Assembly: GCA_039023545.1 (NCBI GenBank)
Contig: JBCHKQ010000001.1
Coordinates: 1 to 64,000 of the forward strand
From: Spirochaetia bacterium 38H-sp
Lineage (GTDB): Bacteria; Spirochaetota; Spirochaetia; Winmispirales; Winmispiraceae
DNA: 64,000 nt
Reading direction: 5' to 3'
The notes under the pieces are model-generated. The model saw only the letters and a program-made list of their open reading frames with translations. It was not told the origin of the DNA and searched no databases. Shown here in pieces: positions 17,256 through 26,417 of the stretch. The stretch's first letter is position 1; the number at the start of each line of letters is the position of its first letter. The position numbers were made by a program, and so were the translations under genes.

Positions 17256-18839
17256 TCAATAGACTTTGAGAAGTTTTGCATATGAATCAAGTACCTTATC
17301 ATCGGGATTCTTGCTTAAAACAGTCTTGGTAAGAATCTTGCCAAGCTGCACACCCTCCTGATCAAAGCTGTTGATATTCCATGCAAAGCCCTGGAACATC
17401 ACCTTGTTTTCATAGTGCGCAAGAAGAGCTCCCAGAACAGATGGAGTAAGCTGCTCTGCGGTGAGAAGAGAAGATGGCCTTTCTCCTGCAAAGTTCTTAT
17501 TTCTATCGTTGTTTTCACGTCCCTTGGCAAAGGCAATAATCTGAGCCGCAAGGTTAGCATTGAGCTTTTCTTGACTGCTTGAGCCGTCAATCTCCATATC
17601 AAAACCACTTTGAGATTTCTCAAAACCGATAAACTGAAGAGGAATAATATCTGTTCCCTGGTGCAGGAGCTGATAAAAGGAGTGCTGGCCGTTTGTACCA
17701 GGCTCACCAAAAATAACAGGCCCAGTAGAATAAGAAATAGGTTCGCCGTAGCGGTTTACACTCTTGCCGTTGCTTTCCATATCAAGCTGCTGGAGATGAG
17801 CGGGAAAACGATGGAGAGCCTGACTGTATGGGAGAATAGCCGTGACAGGATAATTGAGCACATTGCGCTCGTAAAGTCCTATCATAGCGTCAAGAAGGGC
17901 TGCATTTTTGCGGATATTGGACTCAAGAGCAAGCCTGTCGGCCTGGTGAGCACCATCCAGTATGTCAGAGAAAACATCCGGACCAAGAGAAAGAGAGAGT
18001 ATCACTCCTCCCACAGGGCTTGTTGCGGAGTATCTTCCCCCTATGAAATCATCTATAAAGAAACTCTCAAGATAATCTGGATCTTTTGCAAGAGGGCTTG
18101 TCTTGCTTGTGACAACAAGCATCTGTTTCTTGGGCTGCGCAATACCCTTTTCTTTGAGGTAAGAAGAAACAAGCTCTGCATTTGCAAGAGTCTCCTGAGT
18201 TGTTCCACTTTTTGACACAAGGACAAAAAGACTTGTATCGACATTTATCTGAGACAACACAAGAGCAGCATCATCCGGATCAACATTGGAGATAAAATAC
18301 GCCTTTAGAGGAAGAGCACCCTTTTTGACCATGACATACTGTTCGAGTGCATAATAGAGTGCCCTAGGGCCCAAATCAGAGCCCCCTATACCTATCTGGA
18401 CCACTGTATCAAATTTTTTCCCGGATTGTGATTTTATTTCACCATTATGAACCTTCTCTGCAAACACAGCTGCCTTTTTATGTTGCTCTACATAAAACTC
18501 TCTGAGGTTTACACCCTCGTGGACAACATCTTCAGCTAACTGCCCTCTCTGAAGATGATGAAGAACTTTTCTTTTTTCTCCGGTATTTATAACATCTCCA
18601 GAAAGAAGTGCGCGATATTTCTCAACAAGCTGCTGCTCTACTGCAAGCTGTGAGAGAAGCTCTATAATCTTATCGTCTACAGCCTTAGCTGCATAATTAT
18701 ATCTAAGACCTGCTCCCGCATCGACAACATACTCTTTAACCCTTTCTGATGTGAGAACTTTTTTTAAAGAAACAGGCTTTGTCTTTTTTAGTTTCTTATA
18801 GGCTTTTGTTCTATCCAGATTATTATACTTAAGCTCCAT
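17256..18839 (-). CDS. pgi: glucose-6-phosphate isomerase
   Basis: A 527-residue phosphoglucose isomerase interconverting glucose 6-phosphate and fructose 6-phosphate. Recognisable blocks are IGIGGSDLGPRA near residue 150, the phosphate-binding SKSGTTQET near 215, GGRYSATSPVGG near 275, and the C-terminal active-site region with the QLLHQGTDIIP block. The ATG follows GGAGG. It starts 19 bp after argG in the same orientation with no terminator between, so it appears to be the last gene of the arginine operon, an unusual partner. Confidence 0.92.
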   Translation of the reverse strand: MELKYNNLDRTKAYKKLKKTKPVSLKKVLTSERVKEYVVDAGAGLRYNYAAKAVDDKIIELLSQLAVEQQLVEKYRALLSGDVINTGEKRKVLHHLQRGQLAEDVVHEGVNLREFYVEQHKKAAVFAEKVHNGEIKSQSGKKFDTVVQIGIGGSDLGPRALYYALEQYVMVKKGALPLKAYFISNVDPDDAALVLSQINVDTSLFVLVSKSGTTQETLANAELVSSYLKEKGIAQPKKQMLVVTSKTSPLAKDPDYLESFFIDDFIGGRYSATSPVGGVILSLSLGPDVFSDILDGAHQADRLALESNIRKNAALLDAMIGLYERNVLNYPVTAILPYSQALHRFPAHLQQLDMESNGKSVNRYGEPISYSTGPVIFGEPGTNGQHSFYQLLHQGTDIIPLQFIGFEKSQSGFDMEIDGSSSQEKLNANLAAQIIAFAKGRENNDRNKNFAGERPSSLLTAEQLTPSVLGALLAHYENKVMFQGFAWNINSFDQEGVQLGKILTKTVLSKNPDDKVLDSYAKLLKVY

Positions 18840-18858
18840 CCTTATTCCCTCCGCTTTA

Positions 18859-20124
18859 TTATTTCTTGGAAAATCTTGCCATTTCCTTCATCTCGTCAGC
18901 AGGACCACCCTCGGCATCCAATTCCTTTTGCACCATGGCACTCACGCCGGTGGAAAGTCCATACAGCTTTATAAAGCCTGTTGCATCCGCATGGTCGTAA
19001 GAGCTCTCTCCAAAAGAAGCAAGATCTTCTATATAAAGAGAATACTTTGATTTTCTTCCAGCTATTATTACATTACCCTTATATAGAACAACTCTCACGG
19101 TTCCTGTAAGGTACTTTCCTGCTTTTTCCATAAAAGCATCTATTGACTCTCTCTGCAGGGTAAACCACTTTCCCTGATAGATAAGTTCCGCGTATTTTGC
19201 TGCAAGCTGACGTTTTAGAGCCAAGGTTTCCGCATCAAGCGTTATCATCTCGAGGTCCCTGAGAGCCGTATAAAGAATTGTGCCTCCGGGAGTCTCATAG
19301 ACACCGCGGCTTTTCATACCAACAACACGGGTTTCTACCACATCGGCTCTACCTATGCCGTTTTCTCCTCCCAGACGGTTAAGCTCCGTAAGCAGCTCTA
19401 CAGGTCCCATCTTCTTGCCGTTGAGAGCAACAGGTATTCCTTTATCAAAATCTATGCTTATCTCGGTTTCCTTATCTGGTGCATCCTTGGGAGAACAAGA
19501 AAGCATAAACATGTCTTCTTCCGGTCTGTTCCACAAATCCTCAAGAGGACCACCCTCGTGGCTTATATGCCATATATTCCAGTCTCTGGAATATATGTTT
19601 TTCTTGGAGATATTTCCTATAGGAATATTATTCTTCTGAGCATATTCTATTGCCTGCTCTCTGGAACGTATATCCCACACTCTCCATGGAGCAATTATCT
19701 CAAGCTGAGGAGCAAGAGCCTTATAAGTAAGCTCAAACCTAACCTGATCGTTACCCTTACCTGTACATCCGTGAGCAACTGCTTCCGCACCTTCCTTAAG
19801 AGCAACCTCTACCTGCTTCTTTGCCTGCAGAGGCCTTGCTATGGATGTTCCAAGCATATATTTGCCCTCATAGACAGCACCCGCTCTTAGCATAGGAAAG
19901 ATAAAATCCCTTACCAGCTCTTCCCTTATATCTTCAACATATATCTTGGAAGCACCGGAAGCTATGGCTTTCTTCTTGAGAGCCTCCCAATCCTCTTCCT
20001 GTCCTACGTTTGTGCATATACCTATAACCTCACAGCCGGGATATTGTTCCTTAAGCCATGGGATTATGATGGAGGTATCAAGACCCCCGGAATAGGCAAG
20101 AACTATCTTTTTTATCTCTGCCAT
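18859..20124 (-). CDS. argG: argininosuccinate synthase
   Basis: A 421-residue ATP-dependent ligase joining citrulline and aspartate. The N-terminal PP-loop AYSGGLDTSI is at residues 10-19, and GCTGKGNDQVRFE (about 118) and the GGPLEDLWNRPEED block also fit the family. A slightly extended C-terminal tail follows the core. It lies 29 bp after argD, in the argRCBDG-pgi run. No argH or argF gene is in the window. Confidence 0.93.
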   Translation of the reverse strand: MAEIKKIVLAYSGGLDTSIIIPWLKEQYPGCEVIGICTNVGQEEDWEALKKKAIASGASKIYVEDIREELVRDFIFPMLRAGAVYEGKYMLGTSIARPLQAKKQVEVALKEGAEAVAHGCTGKGNDQVRFELTYKALAPQLEIIAPWRVWDIRSREQAIEYAQKNNIPIGNISKKNIYSRDWNIWHISHEGGPLEDLWNRPEEDMFMLSCSPKDAPDKETEISIDFDKGIPVALNGKKMGPVELLTELNRLGGENGIGRADVVETRVVGMKSRGVYETPGGTILYTALRDLEMITLDAETLALKRQLAAKYAELIYQGKWFTLQRESIDAFMEKAGKYLTGTVRVVLYKGNVIIAGRKSKYSLYIEDLASFGESSYDHADATGFIKLYGLSTGVSAMVQKELDAEGGPADEMKEMARFSKK

Positions 20125-20153
20125 ATTCTTCTCCTTAAAATATTATACATTAC

Positions 20154-21353
20154 TTACGCATTTATGCCGGAAAATATTGCTTCCAAAATGGAACAACCTT
20201 CTTCCAGCTCTGCTTCTGTTATTGTAAGAGGCGGGGCAATCCTCAGAGTATTGCTTCCACTGCGCAAAATAAGAAGACCTTTGTCTCTTGCCTTAGATAT
20301 TACACTTGAGACAGGCACCTTGTCATCAAGCTCAATACCTCGCAAAAGCCCCATCCCCTTGCACTTTATCACAAAGGGATATGCCTCTTTTACAGAACAT
20401 AAAAAGGAATCCAAAATTTTTGCTTTTTCCCTCACGGACTCCAAAAATGACTCTTCTCTTATTGTTCTAAAAACTTTAAGAGCTAATGAGCACGTAACAG
20501 GACCTCCACCAAAAGTACTTCCATGGTCACCTACTGAAAGAAGAGAATTTATCTTCTCAGGAATAAGGGTTGCACCAAGAGGCAATCCGCCAGCAAGAGG
20601 TTTTGCAAGGGTTATGATATCCGGCTCAAGCCCAAGAGCATGAGAGGCATAAAGATACCCGGTACGCCCCAGTCCTGTCTGCACCTCATCGGCTATGAGA
20701 ATAACGTCGTATTTTTTACACAATCTATTGAGAGCCTCCGAAAACTCTGGCTTAAGACAATCAAGTCCTCCCTCGCCCTGTACCGGCTCCACAATCACAG
20801 CAGCAAAGCTATCATCTAGAGTATGCTCCAAAGACTCTACATCATTATACGGAGATTCTACAACTCCTGGCACAAGAGGAAGAAACTTTTCTTTATAAGC
20901 CGGTTTAGGAGTTACACTGAGACTTCCCATTGTCCTGCCGTGAAAACCAGAAGAAAAGCATAAAAAACGTACGGCATCACTGCCCTTTTTCTTCTTAGCA
21001 TAGAGCCTGGCATATTTTAGCGCAGCCTCATTAGCCTCTGTTCCGCTGTTGGAAAAATTGACAGCAGAAAAATCACCTGTTGCAACAAGCTCATCAGCAA
21101 GCTCAAGGGCAGGCATAGTCATATAAAGATTGGAAATATGTATAAGCTTTTTTGCCTGTTCTGTCATAACCGAGACAAGCTCCTCATTGCCATAGCCAAG
21201 GGCATTTACTGATATTCCCGCTGTAAAATCAAGATATCTTTTGCCGGATATGTCATATATATAAGACCCCTTTCCATAATCCATGACAAGAAAACTATCC
21301 CCGTATTGAGCAGGAATCGCCGTATCCTTTGCAATATTTTTTTCTATCTTCAT
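20154..21353 (-). CDS. argD: acetylornithine aminotransferase
   Basis: A 399-residue class-III PLP aminotransferase converting N-acetylglutamate semialdehyde to N-acetylornithine. Visible motifs are NSGTEANEAALK (about residue 100), FHGRTMGSLS (about 138), the PLP Asp in LIADEVQTGLGRTG (about 220) and the Schiff-base Lys in TLAKPLAGGLPLG (about 250). Its ATG overlaps the argB stop by 4 bp, so it is coupled to argB. Confidence 0.92.
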   Translation of the reverse strand: MKIEKNIAKDTAIPAQYGDSFLVMDYGKGSYIYDISGKRYLDFTAGISVNALGYGNEELVSVMTEQAKKLIHISNLYMTMPALELADELVATGDFSAVNFSNSGTEANEAALKYARLYAKKKKGSDAVRFLCFSSGFHGRTMGSLSVTPKPAYKEKFLPLVPGVVESPYNDVESLEHTLDDSFAAVIVEPVQGEGGLDCLKPEFSEALNRLCKKYDVILIADEVQTGLGRTGYLYASHALGLEPDIITLAKPLAGGLPLGATLIPEKINSLLSVGDHGSTFGGGPVTCSLALKVFRTIREESFLESVREKAKILDSFLCSVKEAYPFVIKCKGMGLLRGIELDDKVPVSSVISKARDKGLLILRSGSNTLRIAPPLTITEAELEEGCSILEAIFSGINA

Positions 21354-22150
21354 AGATCAGCCTCCAGCGACAACGTTGTTCCCTTTTTGCCTTCCATAAG
21401 AGAAGCAAAATCCCCTTTATTTATATAATTACTTATCACAATATGAGATACACCTGATTTTAGCGCTTCTACCGATGCTCTTACCTTAGGAATCATTCCG
21501 CCGCTTATAGTACCGGATGCTATTTCCTTCTCAACAGAAGAAGCTGATAATCTTGTCAAAACCTTATCTTCCTTTAATATGCCCGGTATATCGGATATAA
21601 AGACAAGCGCATCAACACTCATACTCCTGGCAAGAGCAAGAGCCGCATCATCGGCATTGATATTAAGAGCATTACCATGAGAATCCACAGAACAGGGAGA
21701 AATCACAGGAAAATATCCCAAGGAAAGAAGATTCTCGACAATAGAATTGTTTACAAAATCTATCATTCCTGTTCTGGTATCTTCCGAGAGTGCAGAAGCT
21801 GTAAAAAGAGAAGCATCCGCACCGCTTATCCCTACGGCAACAAGCCCGCAGGTGTTAGCAAGCCTTACAATCTTTTTGTTGATAGAGCCAGAAAGTACCA
21901 TCTCTATAACAGGCATTTCCTCTGGAGAAGTAATCCTTTTGCCATCCTTAAAAACAGGCTCCATCCCCATTATTTTGCTTATTCTGGAAACCTCCGCACC
22001 TCCACCATGTACAAGCAAAAAGCGCATATCAGTATTATCAAAAAGCTCGGCAAGCTCTCTAAGCAAGTCGACAAGGGCAGTCTCATCCTCCATAGCCCTT
22101 CCGCCAATCTTTATAAGTACAGTTGTATGCGAGTTTACAGCACCATCCAT
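21350..22150 (-). CDS. argB: acetylglutamate kinase
   Basis: A 266-residue amino-acid kinase phosphorylating N-acetylglutamate. IKIGGRAMED (about residue 13), LVHGGGAEVSRI (about 43) and GGMIPKVRASVEAL (about 217) match the nucleotide and substrate loops; the last contains the catalytic Lys. It lies 3 bp after argC and overlaps argD by 4 bp. There is no obvious N-terminal extension of the arginine-inhibited type, which would suggest control mainly by ArgR. That last point is inference. Confidence 0.92.
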   Translation of the reverse strand: MDGAVNSHTTVLIKIGGRAMEDETALVDLLRELAELFDNTDMRFLLVHGGGAEVSRISKIMGMEPVFKDGKRITSPEEMPVIEMVLSGSINKKIVRLANTCGLVAVGISGADASLFTASALSEDTRTGMIDFVNNSIVENLLSLGYFPVISPCSVDSHGNALNINADDAALALARSMSVDALVFISDIPGILKEDKVLTRLSASSVEKEIASGTISGGMIPKVRASVEALKSGVSHIVISNYINKGDFASLMEGKKGTTLSLEADL

Positions 22151-22153
22151 ACG

Positions 22154-23191
22154 TTACACCTCAAAAGCAGGCAAAAGCCCTTCTGTCTCGGGAAAGCCAT
22201 TCATTATATTCATATTTTCAATGGCCTGCCCTGATGCACCCTTTATAAGATTATCAATTGCAGAAAAAATAATCAGCCTGTCTCCCTCGTTTTTAAAGCT
22301 TATATCACAATAATTGCTTCCTCTCACCCATCGCGTTTCTACCAGTTCTGGATGTCTTATTCTTATCCAGGGACTTTCTCCGTAATAATCCATATAACAA
22401 TCTGCAATATCTTTGTCACTGACATCGCGCATAAGATAGGCAACCGTGGTAACAAGCATTCCCTGTTTTAGAGGCACAAGATGAGGTGTAAAAACAGGGT
22501 CTGCATCTTCTGATACTTCTCTGAGTTCCTGAGCAATCTCGGGAAGATGTCTGTGAGAACGTCCAGGCAGATACGGAGACATATTTTCTGTTCTCTCGGC
22601 AAAAAGGCTGCTAACTTTTGCAGACTTACCAGCACCGGAAATACCAGAAAGTGCATTGATACTTACATTGGCTGCTATTATTCCTTCTTTTATTAGGGGC
22701 AAAAGCGGTAGAAGGCTGGCAGTAGGATAACATCCAGGATTTGCCACAAGAGAAGCCTCTTTTATTCTCTCTTTGTTCCATTCTGCAAGACCGTAAACAG
22801 CATCTGACAAAAGCTCTGGAAAAGGATGTTCTTCGCCGTAGACATTCTCAAAAACAGCAGCATCCTTAAGCCTAAAATCAGCAGAAAGATCCACAACTTT
22901 GCCGTGTTCCAAAAAGCGTGCACATGCTATGGCAGAAGCAAGGTGCGGCAATGCAGAAAACACAAAATCAGGTCTCAGAGAAAATGCGGTATCGAGATCA
23001 ACATAACATCCGTCAGTAAGAGAAAGTTTATTATCAAGAGAAGAAAAAAGTGCTCTATCCACTTCGCTTACCCTCTTACCAGCAGCAGAAGAAGAAACAG
23101 GGATAACAGTATCAACTCCATTATGCAGCCGCAAAAACCTTAGAAGCATCATCCCCGTATAGCCTGTAGCACCAAGAACAGCAACCTTCAT
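22154..23191 (-). CDS. argC: N-acetyl-gamma-glutamyl-phosphate reductase
   Basis: A 345-residue NADPH-dependent reductase. The N-terminal Rossmann motif VAVLGATGYTG starts at residue 3, and the catalytic Cys is in VANPGCYPTASLLPL (about 145-159). The C-terminal segment TRWVRGSNYCDIS is typical of the family. It follows argR by 4 bp and begins the biosynthetic part of the operon. Confidence 0.93.
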   Translation of the reverse strand: MKVAVLGATGYTGMMLLRFLRLHNGVDTVIPVSSSAAGKRVSEVDRALFSSLDNKLSLTDGCYVDLDTAFSLRPDFVFSALPHLASAIACARFLEHGKVVDLSADFRLKDAAVFENVYGEEHPFPELLSDAVYGLAEWNKERIKEASLVANPGCYPTASLLPLLPLIKEGIIAANVSINALSGISGAGKSAKVSSLFAERTENMSPYLPGRSHRHLPEIAQELREVSEDADPVFTPHLVPLKQGMLVTTVAYLMRDVSDKDIADCYMDYYGESPWIRIRHPELVETRWVRGSNYCDISFKNEGDRLIIFSAIDNLIKGASGQAIENMNIMNGFPETEGLLPAFEV

Positions 23192-23195
23192 ACAA

Positions 23196-23663
23196 TCAAT
23201 CCTTTATAGATGGAATTTTTAAAGAAAGCTCGGACAAAAAAGCCTCAGGACTTGCCCCCTCTCTTAAGACAACAATCACCGTATCATCCCCAACGACAGT
23301 CCCAAGTATATGTTCAAGCTCAAAAGTATCAAGAGCAAGGGCAACACTGTTGGCATGGCCCGGAAGAGTCCTTATAACTGCGATATTGGCAGAGAAATCT
23401 ATCCCCTTAAATCCCCTCACAAAATCCTGCACAAAGTTATTGGCAAGTTCTGTCTCATCATCGCCAGGGAGAATATAATAATAGCCGCTATCCCCCTCCG
23501 CCATCTTCCCCACTTTGAGAAGCTTAAGATCACGGGACAAAGTGGCTTGAGTAATGCTGTAACCATAGGATTCCAAGCGCTCAAGCAGCTCTTCCTGGCT
23601 CCTGACTCTGGAGGTTTTTATAATCTGTCTTATCAGCTTAAGCCTGTCTTCCCGTATTTTCAA
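23196..23663 (-). CDS. argR: arginine repressor ArgR
   Basis: A 155-residue ArgR, the standard length when started at the TTG at 23661-23663. That start follows AGGAGC with 6 bp spacing; longer frames upstream have no ribosome site and an implausible hydrophobic head. Residues 1-70 form the winged-helix DNA-binding domain (SQEELLERLESYGYSITQAT, SRDLKLLKV). The C-terminal oligomerisation and arginine-binding domain contains the family GTVVGDDTVIVV motif. Being first in the operon with an ARG box upstream, it is probably autoregulated and controls argCBDG and pgi together. Confidence 0.9.
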   Translation of the reverse strand: MKIREDRLKLIRQIIKTSRVRSQEELLERLESYGYSITQATLSRDLKLLKVGKMAEGDSGYYYILPGDDETELANNFVQDFVRGFKGIDFSANIAVIRTLPGHANSVALALDTFELEHILGTVVGDDTVIVVLREGASPEAFLSELSLKIPSIKD

Positions 23664-23679
23664 GAAAAGCTCCTGTATA

Positions 23680-23728
23680 TTTATACTATCACAAACCTTA
23701 ATATGCAAAAATAATGAATAAAAATACA
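23680..23728 (-). promoter_or_regulatory. argR promoter region with ARG box
   Basis: On the minus strand -35 TTGCAT (23703-23708) lies 17 bp from -10 TATAAA (23680-23685). Directly upstream, TGAATAAAAATACA (23715-23728) closely matches the ArgR operator consensus of Bacillus type. The predicted transcript start falls inside the argR Shine-Dalgarno, so a second start site further upstream cannot be excluded. A partial second box (TGAATAAAAA) lies near 23757. Confidence 0.55.
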
Positions 23729-23793
23729 GGCTTATGCTTTCATATTCAAGGGGTAATGAATAAAAAAAAGAAAAAAACATATTTTTATTGATT

Positions 23794-23954
23794 ATACCGA
23801 ACGTAAATGATACAGCAAAGCTGTATCATTTACTGCTTACGGCGTAAACCAAACCAAGCAGTGGTAGATTTCTGCAAGAATATGCCGAAGGCAGGCTTAT
23901 CGCAGCGCATATCCAAGAATATGCACTAAAAAGCTGCGGTAAGCCGTTCGGTAT
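23794..23954. repeat. hairpin repeat copy 6 (full element, 161 bp)
   Basis: Terminal feet ATACCGAACG and CGTTCGGTAT. The left stem is a perfect 12-bp palindrome arm AAATGATACAGC/GCTGTATCATTT. The right stem is GGCTTATCGCAGC with GCTGCGGTAAGCC (13 bp, one wobble), enclosing a second small hairpin GCATAT/ATATGC. Core sequence differs from the other full copies. Confidence 0.88.
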
Positions 23955-23962
23955 AAAGATTT

Positions 23963-24868
23963 TTACATAGAAACATGAAGAGCCTGCAGAAAAAAGCCAT
24001 CAGGCTCGGGATTGTCGCATTCCTGTCTGAGAATCTCTACATCCTGGCTATCGTCCGGTTCTGCAAGATGCATTTTGTACTCGGTATCGGCAGTGATTAT
24101 GAGCTCCGGCCGGGCTGAGTTCTGTTTTTCTATCTCCGGTGCAGGCTCTGTGTTCTTCCAGCCAAGCCTGTCTATAAGCCAGTTTTTTATAAGAAAGAAA
24201 GTGGATGAGGACACCCCGCTAAGTGTAATTTTTTTTATGCTGGAGTGATTGTCACAAAGCTTGTTCTCGTCCATAAAAAGAGCTATTTTCCTTCTCATAT
24301 CAAGCAATCTGTGCCAGTGTATGTCAGAGAGAATTGCAAGACTATCGGGAGCAAGAAGTTCCATCTGGGAGATAAAGTCTTCCGGAGAAAGACCTTGTTT
24401 CTCAAGAGTCCAAAAATCAATTATGATTTTATCAACATGGTCTTCAAGATGGATAAACAAATCCTGCATAGTATCTGCAGTAGGAAGCCATAAGGCAATA
24501 ACAGGCAGGTCCCTTACAAGCAGCCCCGTCCATGTTCCGGGAGCAAAGCCAGCATTATCCTTGCCGTTTTCTATAACAATTTCCTGGAAACATACTCCGC
24601 GCTTTGCTCTGTCCAGGCTACAACGTGCAGAAAGCCTCAACGAAGACTCTGCATTGTCTGTATGTTTTATATGGATAATTCTTGCAGAACGCTTACCCAT
24701 AAGACCGTCAAGTAATGTAGCAGCTTTTTTTTCTGTATCCTGGCTGCTTACAAGGATAAGGTTAAAAAGAAGGTCTCTTTCGTCACCTGGACTGGCGCTC
24801 TTATGAAGCTCAGCAAGCTGTTTTTCTATCCTTGCGGGTTCAAAAAAGGGCTTTACAATCTTCTCCAT
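23963..24868 (-). CDS. opcA: OpcA-like glucose-6-phosphate dehydrogenase assembly protein
   Basis: A 301-residue protein resembling OpcA, which activates or helps assemble glucose-6-phosphate dehydrogenase in cyanobacteria and actinobacteria. Family-like features are RSARIIHI near residue 55, ARCSLDRAKRGVCFQEI near 82 and the LLVRDLPVIALWLP segment near 115. It has no signal or membrane segment. It overlaps the end of zwf by 16 bp, the same gene order as in other phyla, which supports the call. The ATG follows GGAAGGAAG. Confidence 0.78.
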   Translation of the reverse strand: MEKIVKPFFEPARIEKQLAELHKSASPGDERDLLFNLILVSSQDTEKKAATLLDGLMGKRSARIIHIKHTDNAESSLRLSARCSLDRAKRGVCFQEIVIENGKDNAGFAPGTWTGLLVRDLPVIALWLPTADTMQDLFIHLEDHVDKIIIDFWTLEKQGLSPEDFISQMELLAPDSLAILSDIHWHRLLDMRRKIALFMDENKLCDNHSSIKKITLSGVSSSTFFLIKNWLIDRLGWKNTEPAPEIEKQNSARPELIITADTEYKMHLAEPDDSQDVEILRQECDNPEPDGFFLQALHVSM

Positions 24869-26355
24869 CTTCTTCCTTCCTCTGCTGGTAGTTTTCTTGC
24901 CATGATAGGACCGGCACTTCCAGGCAGATAGCTATACACAGGCGGACTGACGATATCCCAGGCTTCCCGTATACCTGTTATGTATGCCCATAGTGCTTCC
25001 AGTTCATCGGCACGAGTGTACAATACGGGATCTGCAGTGAGCGCATCCAGGAGCAACCTCTCGTAAGCCTCGGGAAGCTCATCACCAAAAGAATGCTCAT
25101 ACTTAAAATTAAGCGGATGTTTTATAAGCTCCATACTATATCCGGGGCTCTTTACATTGGTCAAAAGAGAAATCCCCTCATCAGGCTGTATCTGCATTAT
25201 GAGAGCATTGGGAGCAGGGCTAGGCCTCCCAAACCAGAGAGATGTCTCTGGAACAGGCTTAAAAAACACCGCAACCTCAGACAGCTTTCTGCTAAGCCTC
25301 TTTCCTGTACGTATATATATGGGAACACCTGCCCATCTCCAGCTTGCTATCTCTGCTTTTAGGGCAACATAGGTCTCTGTTGTAGAATCAATTTTCACTC
25401 CCTCTTCTTCTCTGTAACCTTTAACATAACCTCCATCCAGATAGCCCCCGACATACTGAGCTCTTATTACTTTGTGGGATACTTCTGCCTGTTTTATGGG
25501 AACAAGATTCTTTAATATTTTTACTTTTTCATTTCTTATTGCATCGGACTCAAAGCTTGTAGGAACCTCCATTGTTACCAGAGACAACAGTTGCAGAATA
25601 TGGTTCTGTACCATGTCCCTCAAGGCTCCGGATTTTTCATAATAATTGATACGGCTTCCTACACCTATCTTTTCTGCAACAGTTATCTGTATATGGTCTA
25701 TATACTTACTGTTCCATATGGGCTCAAAAATAGAATTACCAAATCTAAGTGCAAGAATATTCTGTACTGTTTCCTTTCCCAGGTAGTGGTCTATCCTGTA
25801 TATCTGTTCTTCTTTGAAGTATCTCAGAAGAAGGCTGTTAAGTCCCCTTGCAGTCTCAAGGTCAGAGCCAAAGGGTTTTTCTATTACAATTCTTATATTG
25901 TGCCCTTCCAGGTTGCAAAGGCCACTCTCACCCAGATTTTCTATTATGGTAGAATAGCTTGCAGGCGGTGTTGCAAGATAATATATGATATCACCGCCAA
26001 AGGAAAGCTTTTTCCTGAGTGCTGCATATCCCTCGGGATCATCAAACGATGACCTATGATAAAATAAAGCAGCAAGAAACTCATCAGCATCTCTATCATT
26101 AAAAAAAGGATGCCCCATCAGAGCCTCCTTAAAATACTGTCGTGTAAACTCATCGCTCCAATCACGTCTTGCAAAGCCGATTATTTTAAAGTTTTCTGCA
26201 AGATAACCCCTTACATACAAGGCATAGAGAGCAGGTACGAGTTTCTTTTTACTCAGATCCCCGGTAATACCAAATATGCAGATAACACCCGGAGGAGCTT
26301 TTTTCTTGAGCCCCAGACCTGTTTCCATATTATATTTTGTACTATAGCTGTTCAT
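24853..26355 (-). CDS. zwf: glucose-6-phosphate 1-dehydrogenase
   Basis: A 500-residue enzyme of the oxidative pentose phosphate pathway. Residues 24-36 carry the nucleotide-binding motif IFGITGDLSKKKL. EKPFGSDLETA lies near 158, and the active-site signature RIDHYLGKE near 185. The initiator may be the Met at 26355 or the Met nine codons later; neither has a clear Shine-Dalgarno, and TATCTT lies close upstream, hinting at a leaderless mRNA. It is transcribed with opcA. Confidence 0.92.
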   Translation of the reverse strand: MNSYSTKYNMETGLGLKKKAPPGVICIFGITGDLSKKKLVPALYALYVRGYLAENFKIIGFARRDWSDEFTRQYFKEALMGHPFFNDRDADEFLAALFYHRSSFDDPEGYAALRKKLSFGGDIIYYLATPPASYSTIIENLGESGLCNLEGHNIRIVIEKPFGSDLETARGLNSLLLRYFKEEQIYRIDHYLGKETVQNILALRFGNSIFEPIWNSKYIDHIQITVAEKIGVGSRINYYEKSGALRDMVQNHILQLLSLVTMEVPTSFESDAIRNEKVKILKNLVPIKQAEVSHKVIRAQYVGGYLDGGYVKGYREEEGVKIDSTTETYVALKAEIASWRWAGVPIYIRTGKRLSRKLSEVAVFFKPVPETSLWFGRPSPAPNALIMQIQPDEGISLLTNVKSPGYSMELIKHPLNFKYEHSFGDELPEAYERLLLDALTADPVLYTRADELEALWAYITGIREAWDIVSPPVYSYLPGSAGPIMARKLPAEEGRRWRRL

Positions 26356-26382
26356 AATAAATTAAGATAACAAAAAAAAAGA

Positions 26383-26411
26383 TTGTGCAAAAGCCTTTTA
26401 TAAGGTTAAAA
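26383..26411 (+). promoter_or_regulatory. promoter of birA, probably leaderless
   Basis: -35 TTGTGC (26383-26388), 17 bp spacer, -10 TTAAAA (26406-26411); the ATG is 6 bp further on. No Shine-Dalgarno intervenes. Confidence 0.4.
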
Positions 26412-26417
26412 TAGCCC

